Shown piece after piece: positions 33,321 through 44,715 of a stretch of 64,000 nt of DNA (positions are counted from its first letter, which is position 1; every line of letters starts with the position of its first letter). Origin of the DNA: Amanita rubescens (lineage: Eukaryota; Basidiomycota; Agaricomycetes; Agaricales; Amanitaceae); contig WION01000102.1 in assembly GCA_015039365.1 (NCBI GenBank), positions 1 through 64,000 of the forward strand, given 5' to 3'. The translations under genes were made by a program, and so were the position numbers. A model generated the notes under the pieces. That model did no database searches. It was not told the DNA's origin and saw only the letters and a list, made by a program, of their open reading frames with translations.

Positions 33321-33955
33321 GCCACACGGCTTATCGAGATCTCAGATGTCGTTGGATTTTTGTCTCTTATTCAAGTTATTGGGTCCACCTTCTATCGACT
33401 TCAACCCTCGGGCAAGACCGGGTGCCAGAGCAGAGCGGATCGTAAGTGGAATTATAGTTTTATCTTCTGAGGGTACATGAAGAAACTTGATACGTGTTTG
33501 CGATTCCAAGGGCAAGTGCGTTGGAGGTGGCGACTAAATGGAGGTCAGCATGCCGTTTCGTCACTGGGAAACGTGGCAAGCCGTGTCACGTCACGACTTC
33601 TTTTGGAAAGAAACTTTACTTCAACCTCCGAAGATGCCGCCAGATGATAATCCATAGACGCCTATCATTATCGACAATTTGGCGAGGATTTGTGGTAACC
33701 CCGAACTGCAGCATCGCGTTCTAAAATAATATCACGCGCAGTAAAGACAACAGGAAACACCTTAACGTCGTTAAGGGGGGCACATCAGAGTGCGTGAGTG
33801 TTATGTTCAAAATTATTAACACTACCAACTTGACAATACCGGAACCAAGTGCGAGTCGTGTTTTCTTGTCCTCTTTCGCACGTTAAGCGCTGAAAAACTG
33901 GCACAGCTTAGTTGTACCGCCACGATACACCTCGAATCTTACATCCTACTCATCC
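33321..33955. other. Spacer, no gene seen
   Basis: No coding pattern, repeat or motif that I can support. Confidence 0.35.
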
Positions 33956-33959
33956 TAAT

Positions 33960-34460
33960 CGCGAACCGGACAAGGTCAACCTTATAGGCCAATTCACGCA
34001 CAATTACGTGTATCTGAACAATTCAGAAGACGAATTTGTCGTACTAATTTGAGCGAATCTCGGAGGCTGAATACGTGTAGAGGGAGTGCGGTGCAGCAGG
34101 TCAAGTTCTAGCAGAGGTGCCTAGTGACATGTTTCAAGGGACTGGAACGGTGTTTCAAACACCATGGGTGCGTATTTCTTATCCCTCTACCTCCCCTCTC
34201 TCTGAGTGTTGTGATAGTGGCCCTGCTCGCAGACTTCGAGTACTGGGCCGACCCATCTAACGGACGAAATGCATTCATCACCTGGCAATTCGACGGATCC
34301 CGGCTGATCAGTCCGTTGAACCATATTTGTTGCGAGTTGCATATACGAGTAAGTCTCCCATTTTTTAGAGTTCTGAGCACGAGAGCCGAGTACTGATGAG
34401 GCACAGATTCGAACGTTCGAGCTTGACGGCGCAACAGTGGCCAGTGCCGAGGAATACAAC
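33960..34460 (+). pseudogene. GH16 remnant (3' half)
   Basis: The pieces are YVYLNNSEDEFVVL, a frame break, EVPSDMFQGTGTVFQTPW, an intron with CAG acceptor, DFEYWADPSNGRNAFITWQFDGS, and further 3' debris. Catalytic strand and N-terminus are missing. Confidence 0.7.
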
Positions 34461-35117
34461 TTTACGCGGACTAAGCATAGAAGCTATCGCCATAAAATAC
34501 GCATAAATGCACTTTTTCCGTTTCCCTCGCTCGTGATAACCAGTACACATGTGTTCCCTTCACACTTACATTCACGGTGTCTTTCTGTTCAAAATTTGTT
34601 CGTATTTCGTCTCTATTCGATCGCTTATTGTACAGTATAAGTCACCGAAGAGTTAATATCAAAGAATTTGACTCGAGTGGATAGAACGTGATGCGGGCAA
34701 AGCAACTTGATTGTGTCTTTTTACTGCCAACGTCCAGCTAATCAATTGCATGCGGAAGACTTCGTTCGTTTTCGGAATCCTACCGCAATCAGGCTTAGCA
34801 TACAATTCTCAGCGACTTATAGAAAGAAAATTCTTACGTGACGTCTTCGCTTTCGATCGGGCTAATAGGGTTGTTAATTGTAGCGAACGATACCAATAAA
34901 CGGAAATGTCAGCGTACCGAGGAAGTAATACCAGATGTTGATCCAACACGATTGTCAGGTTCCTACCGTGATTTGGTTCAGGAAAGTAACGCAGCTCAAA
35001 TGAAAATATACCTACGTCATGTACGTGTTTTCGTTTTTGAGAGGCGTGGTGATGGGATATATTAGTTACAAAACTTGCTCAGTGGTAGAAAGCGCCAATC
35101 TGCTCACTGTACTACTA
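34461..35117. other. Spacer, no gene seen
   Basis: Region between GH16 debris and the K6 stop codon. Small open frames without recognisable features. Confidence 0.3.
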
Positions 35118-36448
35118 TCAAGATGAAGATAGGGATTCTTCTCGCAGAGTTTCATCATCAGCGTTGCATTGGGGAGACACAGATTGCGACATCCATATCA
35201 TGCTTTCCACGACGTCATTCATTCTTGGCCGTTTCAACGGTTCCCGCACCCAGCAACGCTGAATTACGTCCCATGCCTCATCGCTAAGAGGCTGCTCGTC
35301 TAGGCGAGGTGGAAGTACCCCTCGAGAGACGAGGGTCAAGATCTGCATGTCCGTTTTCCCGGCAAAAGGTATACTATCATAGTAGATCTACTAGACAAGT
35401 CAACATGAAGGAAGATCAGCATAGTATTTGTCATGACGCACTTCATAAAAAAGGCATCCGAGCGCGTAGACATCCGACATTTGCGTTCTGGGCGATGGGT
35501 CATCGGACGGATCGTCGTCATCCTCGGAGATTCCGAATAACTCTGGGGCGGCAAAGTTCAGATGTAGCGCTCCCGATCTCGTATTTGTAGCTTCTGAGAG
35601 TCGAGTCAAACCGAAGTCAGCGATTTTGACGTGAAAATTATCATCCAAGAGGACATTTTCCTAGAGAGCAAAGTCAGCATTGTAACGTACTAGTGTGTCT
35701 GAAGTAGAATACCCCTCGGAGATCGCCATGAAATGCGCCTTCTGAATGGATATATTCCATGGCTTGCGCGACTTCCAGTAACTTCCGAGATTTAGACGTA
35801 GAATGAAGGCAAGAACTTATATGAACGTACACGTTCTTCAATAACGGGTATTGGTGGATTTGATTGTTTCCGCCATCGGGCGAGAGTACCATTCCTCATA
35901 TATGGCGAAACGAGGAAAAATTGTGGTGCAGTTGTGTCTTTGATTTCATGGATTCCTAAGAATGGTAGTACGAACTTGTGGTCGAGGGATCGCCACATCA
36001 CTGCCTCTCTGCAAAAGGCCTGTTGGTCTTCTCATCAGCAATCACATTATACCGAGAACTCAAAGACAAAGAGACATACAACTTGGTTATCAGACTTATA
36101 CAACACTTTCAGTGCGACAACATTTCCCCCTCGTTCGCCCCTGAAAACACGCCCAAAGCCGCCGCCACCAATGTAATCACGATCGACCGGTATGCTGACT
36201 CCAGTGACGACCAAGGACGGCGGAACGATAGGTATCTTCGAGATAACTTTGAGCATAAACCGTCGTGCTCGCCGCGTAATAACCATAGCAGTGGAGTCCT
36301 GACGTGATACACTATGGTTAAGAAGCATATCAAGTAGGTGATCCAACAGTTCACTGGCATCCGAGGGATCATTTATCCGAGTCACGAGGTTAAGGTAGTC
36401 CTCTCGGGATAGAATATCGTACACGAGGTCGCCGACTGTTTTACCTAA
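35118..36448 (-). CDS. K6: TKL protein kinase (kinase part)
   Basis: Exon 36448-36090 carries the N-module (DLVYDILSREDYLNLV...DASELLDHLL) and the loop IGGGGFGRVFRG with VALKVLYK. Following exons carry CREAVMWRSLDHKFVLPF, MEYIHSEGAFHGDLRG, ENVLLDDN, KIADFGLTRL, APELFG and RPRMNDVV. Catalytic residues are intact. The protein ends in an acidic Ser-rich tail (DDETLREESLSSS) at 35118. The start is uncertain because the upstream 2 kb is a tandem array of degenerate copies of the same N-module; it may initiate in one of them (first candidate Met at 38423) or in its own exon. Confidence 0.68.
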
Positions 36449-36529
36449 AGTGATGGGATATGAATACTATTGGTTTGGTTTGGTTCTTAAGTGTAGGATA
36501 TGGTGGGTATTGAAATGGCACACCTTCGG

Positions 36530-38423
36530 ATAGTGATGTTTGAGTATATGCAATAGCAATGGAAGGGCGTAGCTGTCAGGATCATACGGCATGTTCAATG
36601 ACGGCATAATGTGCACCCTTGAGAAAACTCCCAACATAAATTGTCTTCCTCGCCGGTTCATGTCTACTGTGGAAGAATTTTAATTTGAGAAAGGATAGTA
36701 CTCAAGCTTTCTCAGTAAGAAATGCAACAGTTTGTCGGCATCAGAGACTTTGTCTAGCTGTGCCATGGTGTCGATATAGTCTTCCCTGGATAGAATGTGC
36801 TGCATGAGGTCGATTATCACTGGGTGTTCTTCGGCGGTTTCACCTGCATGGTACTGTTGGCTCTTGAGAGAGTGATTTCCAGGTTTAAAGTGTCACACAC
36901 CATTGAATGATACTTGAGCATGTAGAGGAGCAATGGGAAAGAATAGTTTTCAGGATCATCTGGATCTGGTAGTGGTTCAATGTATGTCTTTGACATAATT
37001 TTCAACAAGAACAGTCTTGCTCGCTGCTTCATGTCTGGATTGTCAATTTTTTCGTAGAAAATAGGAGTAACTACGAAATCCAGCAGATTTGTAGCGTCTG
37101 TAGCACAGTCAAGCTGTGCCACAATGTCCATGTAGTCCTCCCGGGATAGAATGTCGTACATAAGGTCACTGAGTGCCCTGTCTATATCCTCAGGGGTGAA
37201 GAAAGGTGTCGGCTAGTACCAGCTCTTAGGAGAGTATCCTGATTTGAAATAATGCGCACCTCCTTAGAGTCAAGTATAGCGACGATCAATTGGAAGGTCT
37301 TGCTGTGAGAATTACATGGCATGTTGGAGTTAGACAATGAAATACCCCGGCTCTTTGCGATTACTTCCAATATAAATCGGTTTCCACATCCTTTCAGGTC
37401 TAGACCGTCTGCGTTAGCAGAATTATGATATAAGGACGTATGATGATAAAGCCTGCGCCGTATAGAATGCAATAGATTCCCGGCCTTTGAGTTACGGCGT
37501 AGCCCTGCCGCCGTCTTCTCTTGATAGAACCTCACTCATGAGATTTACTGCCAATTCGTTTGTCGCAGGGGGATATCCTAGCTATTGGCCCTTATAGGAA
37601 TGCATTCTGTGTTTGAAATGCTGCGCACCTCCACATTATTAAGTATATAGAAGAGAGATAGAAGTGTATTGCCGTGAGGATCATCCGGTATGTTGGGCTG
37701 TCTTTCGCCACAAATTTTGGAGAAAACTGCCAACATAAGTTGTGTCGCCCGAAAATCGCAATTTGGTAAAGGGTAACGATGAAGCGTACGCGCTATGAAT
37801 TCCAACAAATTTGTGGCGTCAGAGAATTGATTCACATGTGAGGCAAAGGTGATGTAGTCCTCCCTTAATAGAATCTCGCTCATAAGGCTAATCCATGTCG
37901 CTTCGTTATCAATGAACGTGGCATATTCGGGCTATTGGCTCTTAAATATAATGTGTTGCGGTTTGATATGTTGCGCACCTTAGTGCTGAGTATATTGAGG
38001 AGTAATTGGAATATATAAAGCTATCAGGATCATGCGGCGGCATGTTGGACAGTGGGACACCATGCGTCCTTAAGATAACTGCCAACATGAATCGTCTTGC
38101 TCGTCGGTTCATGTCTGCGGTAGCTGGATCCTGATTCGATAACGAATGTTTTTGAAGCCAACGTTGTGTCAAATTCAACAAATTCTGAGCCTCAGAAAAA
38201 AGGCGTAGCTGCGCCACGAGGCAAATGTAGTTGTCCCTAGATAGAACCTCGGACATTAGGTCGACCGTCGATGCGGATAGAAGAGATTCAGGCTATCGGA
38301 CATTGAGTGGATACACTCCGGGTTTGAAATACGGTCACGTACGTCGTTGCGGAGTGTAGACAGCAAATCCTCGAAGGTGTTATCGCTGCCAACCTCATGC
38401 AACACCAAGTTATACTCTTCCAT
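36530..38423 (-). repeat. Tandem array of five degenerate kinase N-terminal exon modules
   Basis: The signature DLM[SY][ED][IV]LSRE[DN]Y...LLDF...RARRFML...NMP.DPDS..L..LL.ILN.KEVR recurs with its Met at 38256, 37883, 37539, 37161 and 36805; the sixth copy, at 36424, is K6's own exon. Spacing is 344-381 bp. Units keep GTGCG/GTACG donors and TAG/CAG acceptors. Units 2 and 4 are open; unit 1 has a single-base frameshift before its donor, unit 3 a frameshift after RED, and unit 5 an internal TAA. A lead exon (MEEYNLVLHEVG..., Met at 38423) precedes the array. Exon-unit duplication then decay is the simplest reading. Confidence 0.72.
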
Positions 38424-38739
38424 GAGCCAGATATGTGCGCTCCTGTAACAGAAGCGTCCTTCGGCTGGACAGAATTTGATTGTGTGGTGGGTGCAGTGGA
38501 GCCAGTTACACGTGTGCACAAAGCTGTGCAGCGTTCAGCGCCAGCACCTAACCGTGACCGTGGGGAAGGTGGCGAGAGGACGAGAGATGCCGACGCTTAG
38601 AGCAGTTCAAGTTGGCTATCGTAGTGTTCAGAATGTGGACGATGGTTATCGTTAAAGTATGACTCGGATGATCGCTGACGCAAGATCACTGACTCGACTG
38701 CCGCTGTGGCCATCTTCACTGTTCAGACCCCTGCACGTG

Positions 38740-39480
38740 CATGTTCCACAACGACGCCCTCGACAGCAAGTTCATTTCTCTTCCCCCGTTCAACTCTTCC
38801 GCTCCATGTTTCCCAACGATGTATAGCCTTGTAGATGGTGAGAATACTTTGATCCCGTCCGCGTCTGTCCTCACATCCCTCGCCTTTGCATTAAGCGCCA
38901 TAGACTTTTCCTCAACTTTCAAGTCAGACTCGATACTACCACCATTCTCCGACATACCCTCACGGCCTTGTACTACAAGAGCACGACCAAGCCATCGATC
39001 TTCAGACCACTAGACGATGACCTCCTGCCCGACGGCTTGGATGTGTATCTCAAAGTAGATCCATTGAACCGCCATGCGAAGGCCCGGCCCATTACAACTT
39101 TTCAGCATTCGGGCGTGAGTGTTGATGATGCTGACGTGGCAGCCCTGTTAGGTTTCTCGACGACGAAACAGCTCTCCGCACCTCCGCGCTTATTCAATTA
39201 CACGTTCACTCATATGTGAGCTTTGTCCAGCAGGTGTCGGGCGAATTTGAACAGGATCTGCAGGCGCTTTACTCCGACCTGTTCTGGGGAGACGGCATAC
39301 CTGAGCTTCGGGTGAATCTAGAGTGGCTCTCTCCACCAATAACTGGCGGCCACCCATCAACTATATAAATGTGCATTTGGACGAGTAAGTCATTTAAGTT
39401 TGAGTTTCGAGTGAGTGCTGACGAGGACCAGATCCGAATTTGACACTTACCGGCTTGACCGTGGTCTGTACCGAAGGATT
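38740..39480 (+). pseudogene. GH16 remnant (5' exon joined to 3' scraps)
   Basis: The segment FRPLDDDLLPDGLDVYLKVDPLNRHAK matches LDPPDDEDLFHDPRSDVYFKADPNGIPWRG of the intact gene. The membrane segment is lost. 3' terminal scraps with a GTGAGTGCTGACGAGG intron start appear near 39410-39450. Confidence 0.6.
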
Positions 39481-39745
39481 ATGGGGATTAGACGCGCACT
39501 TATGCTATCGCGTAAGAGGGATGCTAAACATTGTACCTGTCGAAAAGTAGACATGTCTGCAGGAAATCGAGTTGTATCTTCATGCACTTTCAAGATTACT
39601 GGTTTTCGTAAGTGCGTCACGATAACTTTAAGCAACTCCAGACAATTTAGACATCTGCTCCGAATTGGACCTAAACCGCAGTCGTTCTTTAACCCTCTTC
39701 AATTCCCCGTGGTACAAAGGCCGAGTCAGGGCCTTTGCGCGTCAT

Positions 39746-40012
39746 TTACTCGGCGTGAAGTAAGAGGTTTACACGGCGCCACTCGAGAATATAACGCTTA
39801 CGACGGTTGATCCAGGAGGCTGAAAGACGGTGAAAAACATTAGTAGTAAATAAAGTTAGCCTGCTCACCGCGGTACTAGGTGTTGGTGAGGGCGATAGAG
39901 CTTCGCGTGGTGTCTCGTCGTCGACACTGCTTCGGGAAGATGCAGACTGTGACAAACTTTCCGCGATGTCCTTCATTCGGATCCTGTTGGTCTCATACGC
40001 CTCGGGAGACAA
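39746..40012 (-). pseudogene. K6-like kinase C-terminal fragment
   Basis: The open segment RIRMKDIAESLSQSASSRSSVDDETPREAL parallels the K6 tail (RPRMNDVVESM...DDETLREESL) and continues for about 50 residues ending WRRVNLLLHAE. The rest of the kinase is absent; GH16 debris flanks both sides. Confidence 0.55.
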
Positions 40013-40189
40013 CGTGGTATGGTTTTAGAGCGGTGTTGGTTTTACGATCTGGGGTTGAACTTGCCGCGCTGTGAACGTAAATGCCCGCCAGACTGTCGAC
40101 AATGATAGGTGCTCAAGCGCTCAACTCTGGATCTCAGGATCTGGTGGTTGAAGTAAAGTTGTGATGTGACAAGGCACCTGGCCACTTTT

Positions 40190-40550
40190 TCTAGTGACGA
40201 AACCTCCGCGACCCCGTCGACGTCTTCCTGAAAGTTGACGTCAATGTCATGCAGGCATCCTCAACTTGAACGTCGATCCCTGAATCCTTATTATTCTCGG
40301 CCTTTTCTCACTACTATTGTGAGGATCTCTTTTTATTTCGTCTTCCCCCTCTCATTCTCTTTAGAATCCAACTCCCGGATCTATGGACAGTACGAATAGA
40401 ACTGGAGTCGGCCAAAGATGTATACCAGAAGAACTCATGTCGATCATGTTCAACCTCGGGATATCGCGTGCGTCTGCGTTCTCTTGCTTGCCCCCCGTAC
40501 TCTCGTTGAACTAAGTGGTTATGAATAGCAAATTGGCAAACCATCGAATT
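40190..40550 (+). pseudogene. GH16 remnant with internal deletion
   Basis: It starts with the membrane exon and intron 1 region (GILNLNVD..., CTCATTCTCTTTAGAATCCAACTCC, compare 5690-5965) and jumps directly to exon 3 (RTGVGQRCIPEELMSIMFNLGIS). Here an intron (GTGCGT...AATAG) interrupts before ANWQTIEL, a position where the intact gene has none. It ends exactly at the stop codon of the convergent sugar transporter. Confidence 0.68.
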
Positions 40551-42417
40551 AACGACCGTCATATACAATCCTTTCATCTTCATCATCAACCGCCGTCTTA
40601 CCTCTTACCTCTCCTAAAGTTCGCCTCCCAACGTCCCTACCAATCTTCCATGACATAAACACATGCCCACTCTCAAAGGTCTCTTCAACCTCCTCCAAAG
40701 TCCTACCCACCGTCTCGGGGAACATGAAAAACACATGGATAAAGGCGGCGAAATTGAACGTCCCAAAGATAAAGTACGTTTTCCATGCGATGCTGTGTAG
40801 GCCAGGGGGGACGGCGAATGCTAGGGCAAAGCTGAACAACCAGGTCGTGGCGGTGGCGAGAGAAACAGCTTTTCCGCGTACTTTGAGGGAATATAGCTCC
40901 GCTGGGTATGTCCATGAGACGGGACCGATGGTGATGGCGAAACTGCAGACAAATAAATAGGAGCAGACGACGACGGCTTTTGTTGCTGCTTCGTGATTGT
41001 TGATGACCCAGATACCTGCATTATATATGCGTGATCAGAGATGTAGGTGGATAAGTTTAAGAGAGGAAAGCGTACGTGAATCGTTTACCGTACCCCATTC
41101 ACCGAATCTCGCTTGGAGACCTCCCACAAGGAAGAGGAAGAATCCCGTAAACAATGTTCCGACTAGAAGCATTGGGCGGCGGCCCCATTTGTCGATGTAG
41201 ATAATGGCCGGAACAGTGAATGCGACATTGAGGACGTATTGAACTGACTGCAGAGGCGAGTGTCAGAATGGATGTGAAAAGCCGAGGCCTGAACTTACGT
41301 CTGCAATGAGGTTTGCTCTGCGGCCAGTCAAGCCAGCACCTTGGAAGACATAGACAATGTAGTACCTGTGCCGGTCACACTTAACTTCAGAACGGAAAGA
41401 ATACAGATAGCATACATCATTATACTCATTCCTGACAGTTGAGCCCACATCTGTAACGCGCAGCCCAAGAACACTCTCCTCGGATTCCCGGGCTTGAGCA
41501 AATCAAGGTAGGACTTGGCGCCTTCCTTGCGCTCGAATTCGACCTGTTGTTTGATTTCCTCGTATTCGAGTCGAACAAGTGAGTCAGATTTGTCGCCTCC
41601 ACCGTGCAAATCGGCCAATACTTGCAAAGCTTCGTCTTCTCTGCCCTTGTCGAACAACCATCGAGGGCTTTCCGGGAATAACGTCATGCCCAAGCTAAGA
41701 ACGATGGCGGGGATCATCTGCAAACCCCACGGGATCCGAAAAGAAGCTACGCCATTGATATACGAGCACCCGAATTGGATAAAGTATTGGATTAGGATTC
41801 CCCAAGTGATCGACCACTGTTGAAGAGAAACGATGCGTCCTCTGATGGCAGGAGGAGTGATTTCGGCTTGGTAGATGGGTACAACGGCGGATGTGAGGCC
41901 TACAGCAAATCCAGAAATGATACGGCCGACGATGAGCATCCCACGGCTGATGGAAGCGCATTGAAAGATAGAACCGATTACCCAGAAGATTCCGGAGATG
42001 ATGATGGTGGGTTTGCGACCGATGCGATCGGCGAGTTGGGTTACAGCCAGAGCGCCCACGAAAGAGCCTCCGGGCATTGCGGCGACGATGGCTCCTTGAG
42101 CAGTAGCTCCTGGATGGTGAAAGGTCTCGAAGTATGCATCGTTCTTTGTGTGTGGAGTCAGAAGATGGTTAGATATGAAAGAGAAGCAAATACGTACATT
42201 GAGGACAGCGGACATTGAGGATATGTCCATGCCAAAAAGGCCTCCTCCGATACAGACGAAGGAGCCCACCACATACTGCAAAAGCGTTAATTCAGCTTGA
42301 TGGTGGACGAAGTAAGAGCGCGTACCGGGTTGGAGGTAATTGCGCTGTACTACGTTGGGTTGAGTATGTGAGTGAGTGAGAAGGGGAAAGGAAGAAAAAA
42401 CCAACCCCACGACCCAT
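40549..42417 (-). CDS. MFS sugar (hexose) transporter
   Basis: This is a multi-exon sugar porter with about 12 membrane segments. The start at 42417 (MGRG) splices to YSAITSNP and YVVGSFVCIGGGLFGMDISSM, the usual start of this family, though the first two small exons are tentative. Family signatures: RIGRKPT after TM2, VGRIISGFAVGL, PIYQAEITPPAIRGR, PESPRWL, SGMSIMMY, DKWGRRPM, YPAELYSLKVRGKAVS and PETVGRTLEEVEETF. It should sit in the plasma membrane and import hexose by proton symport or facilitated diffusion; the substrate cannot be read from sequence. It is the one ordinary metabolic gene inside the kinase/GH16 mosaic. Confidence 0.86.
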
Positions 42418-42470
42418 GCCTGCTGGCTGGTTACTAAAGAACAGGGAATTACACCGGAAAAGAACCAGTG

Positions 42471-42478
42471 TTTAAATA
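42471..42478 (-). promoter_or_regulatory. TATA-like box of the sugar transporter
   Basis: TATTTAAA on the minus strand, about 55 bp upstream of the proposed ATG at 42417. Confidence 0.35.
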
Positions 42479-43785
42479 GGAACACCGCGGTGTGAGCTAG
42501 TGTAGGGTATTTCCGGATGCCGGCCGGGCCGGGGCAGGAGGTGACGCTCACAGTAGCAATAGCAATGGATTGCGAAGATCAAGAATAGCTGCAAACGTGT
42601 GGCTATCTCAAGGGAATGGAGCTGGGTGTATGCGGGGTTGTGGAGTTGAAGACGAGATGTATAGCAAACACGACTGTACAACGAAAGCTCGCTCCGTTGC
42701 TCACCCGGCGTCTTGTGCATCATATAGGTCAGTAACATCAATGCCCGTTGCATCGCTTTGCTCCGCTCCATCTTGCGCCGCCGCGGGATGCGATTCATGG
42801 AGGCATCACACGAGGGTTCACCACTGATGGAGAGGCAGTTATGGTTGTATTTCTATGTAAGTCGATTGAGGAGTGTCCTTCGATTAGGTGATGTCAAAAA
42901 CCGTGATTTAGAGAGTCGAAGAGGACGACGCTTTTCAGCTTGGGGCTAGCGAGGGGCCAGCGAGGGGCCAGCGAGCAATCTAGCGATGAAAGGAAAAGAT
43001 CCAGTTGTATACGGTGCATCATTCCATGTCGAGGGAAAGTGTCGGGGAATGGAATGGACACGGGATGTTAACAGGGCAACCCGGTTTTCCCCGATAGCGG
43101 ACGACGACGAGTGCAAGACTCATTTGCGATGATTGGATTGTGAACTGAGTTGAGCTAAGCGCACCAGTTGAAGGCAGTTGAAGGCTATCACAGTGTGCTG
43201 TTAAGAGGCGAGCGACAGAAGGAAAAACAACTGAAGACTTGTCGGGCATGGCTTGATGCGGCGCTTGTTTACAGGCATCAGTGACGGAGTCGCCAGGAGA
43301 GAGCATTGGATATTGGTAGGAAGGGGAAAGGTGGCCTCGGCCTGGTCAAAGCTGCAAGAAATTCGTCAACGTTGGTAATATGTCAAGAAAAACTAAAAAG
43401 CACCCATGATCTTTCCCGGCGGCGAGACTGCCCTACCCACTATCCACGCGTCGATATCAGATAAAGTGTTTGGCCGAGTTCAAACACGTCGTAGATTTTG
43501 ATGATATGAGTGGTAATCAAAGCCGAGGCTCGACGATGCAAAGCAAATCATCTAGCCTCTTGAAAATATCCGAGAATTACCCTAGGCAGCAAAGTTCGTT
43601 GTGCCAGACGTCTGCCATGTTTCTCCAGAGATGCTTCGGACTCCCGGAACGCGCTACTTGGCGCCAACAGCAGCTGGCTGTAAATATACAGCTAGCACTG
43701 TTGCCAACGGGTGCGTTCGCTGGCAGGGGCTGGAGGTAGAAAACGAGTCCGCTCTTGAGACTTGTTGATGTCACAGTCACACGTC
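42479..43785. other. Upstream region of the sugar transporter, no gene seen
   Basis: Presumably promoter and 5' flank. A short triplication of the 11-mer AGCGAGGGGCC lies near 42948-42976. No supported coding region. Confidence 0.35.
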
Positions 43786-44400
43786 TGGCCGAGTCGCTGC
43801 CACCACTTCCGATGAACCTGTCCTATACTGGTGACTCGTGCGACGTTGGGACGTTTCCCAACCAAAGCTTCTGCCCCCGCTTCAGCTGTCTACCCCGCCT
43901 TCTCCAGAACCAAGTACATCTAGGCCCTAAGCTGCCTTCCAGGCCAACGTCTCTCCGCCTGTTCCTGCCCCAACTTTGACCACCGCGGCGCACCAGAAAT
44001 CGACCCCTGGGCCTTTATAGTCCAAAAAGATCAAGGTGTCGAGTTTGGCGGTGCTGAGTGATATGTTGGTGTGGTTTTTCATACCATGGATGCGCGTATA
44101 CTATGATTGGCAAACCATCGACTCAACGACGATGATCTTTCCCGCTGAGCTGAGGTTCAACTATGTAAGGGTGTATCAGAGAAACGGGAATCAGAATGTC
44201 GGTTGGGATCCGGCTGGGTACCGAACGATGGAATATACTAATAATCATATCGACGCGTATACCAGTGGGTGTTTCCGTTTCTCTCTCTCTCCGGATAGAA
44301 AAGGGTTGACGACGCGCGTATAGACCCGAATTTGACGACGTGGGGGTGGCCGATACGCACGAATAGCGCGTACATTGGAGGGTTGCTGAACGTGAGGGGG
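43786..44400 (+). pseudogene. GH16 remnant (exon 2 pieces joined to 3' end)
   Basis: The pieces are SYTGDSCDVGTFPNQSF, the GAPEID catalytic strand start, DMLVWFFIPW, DWQTIDSTTMIFPAELRFNYVRVYQRNGNQNVGWDPAGY, NNHIDAYT and a terminal exon. Most of exon 3 and the N-terminus are deleted. 48760-49430 has the same arrangement. The 3' end matches 1-162. Confidence 0.72.
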
Positions 44401-44715
44401 TGAAAGACGGCACAAGGACTTTCTTTCAAAAACAACACTTTGGACCTATTCTGTAGACATTACCATCCTCCGCACGTATGTATGTTACACTCGTTTTCAG
44501 ATTGCGCTCGCTTTTTTCCTTCTTTCTTTTTATTCACTCGTTTTTTCAGGTAAAGTATTTGTAGTAGAGTACCGGGCGTAAGAGTAAAGGGGGTTGCAGA
44601 GGCATATATCCAGGCACGATCAAACACATGAGCTGCTCCGCGGTAAGAGCGATGTGGGGACGTATCATCAAAGATAAATGAAGCAAATTGATCTGCATAT
44701 ATACGTAAATAAGCA
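44401..44715. other. Spacer between GH16 remnant and K7
   Basis: GH16-type 3' flank (pyrimidine-rich, about 44500-44535), then the presumed 3'UTR of K7. No gene. Confidence 0.4.

Noticed and set aside
33490..33730. Plus-strand ORF as a gene
   Set aside because: No recognisable domain, no homologous copy elsewhere in the window and composition like the surrounding spacer.
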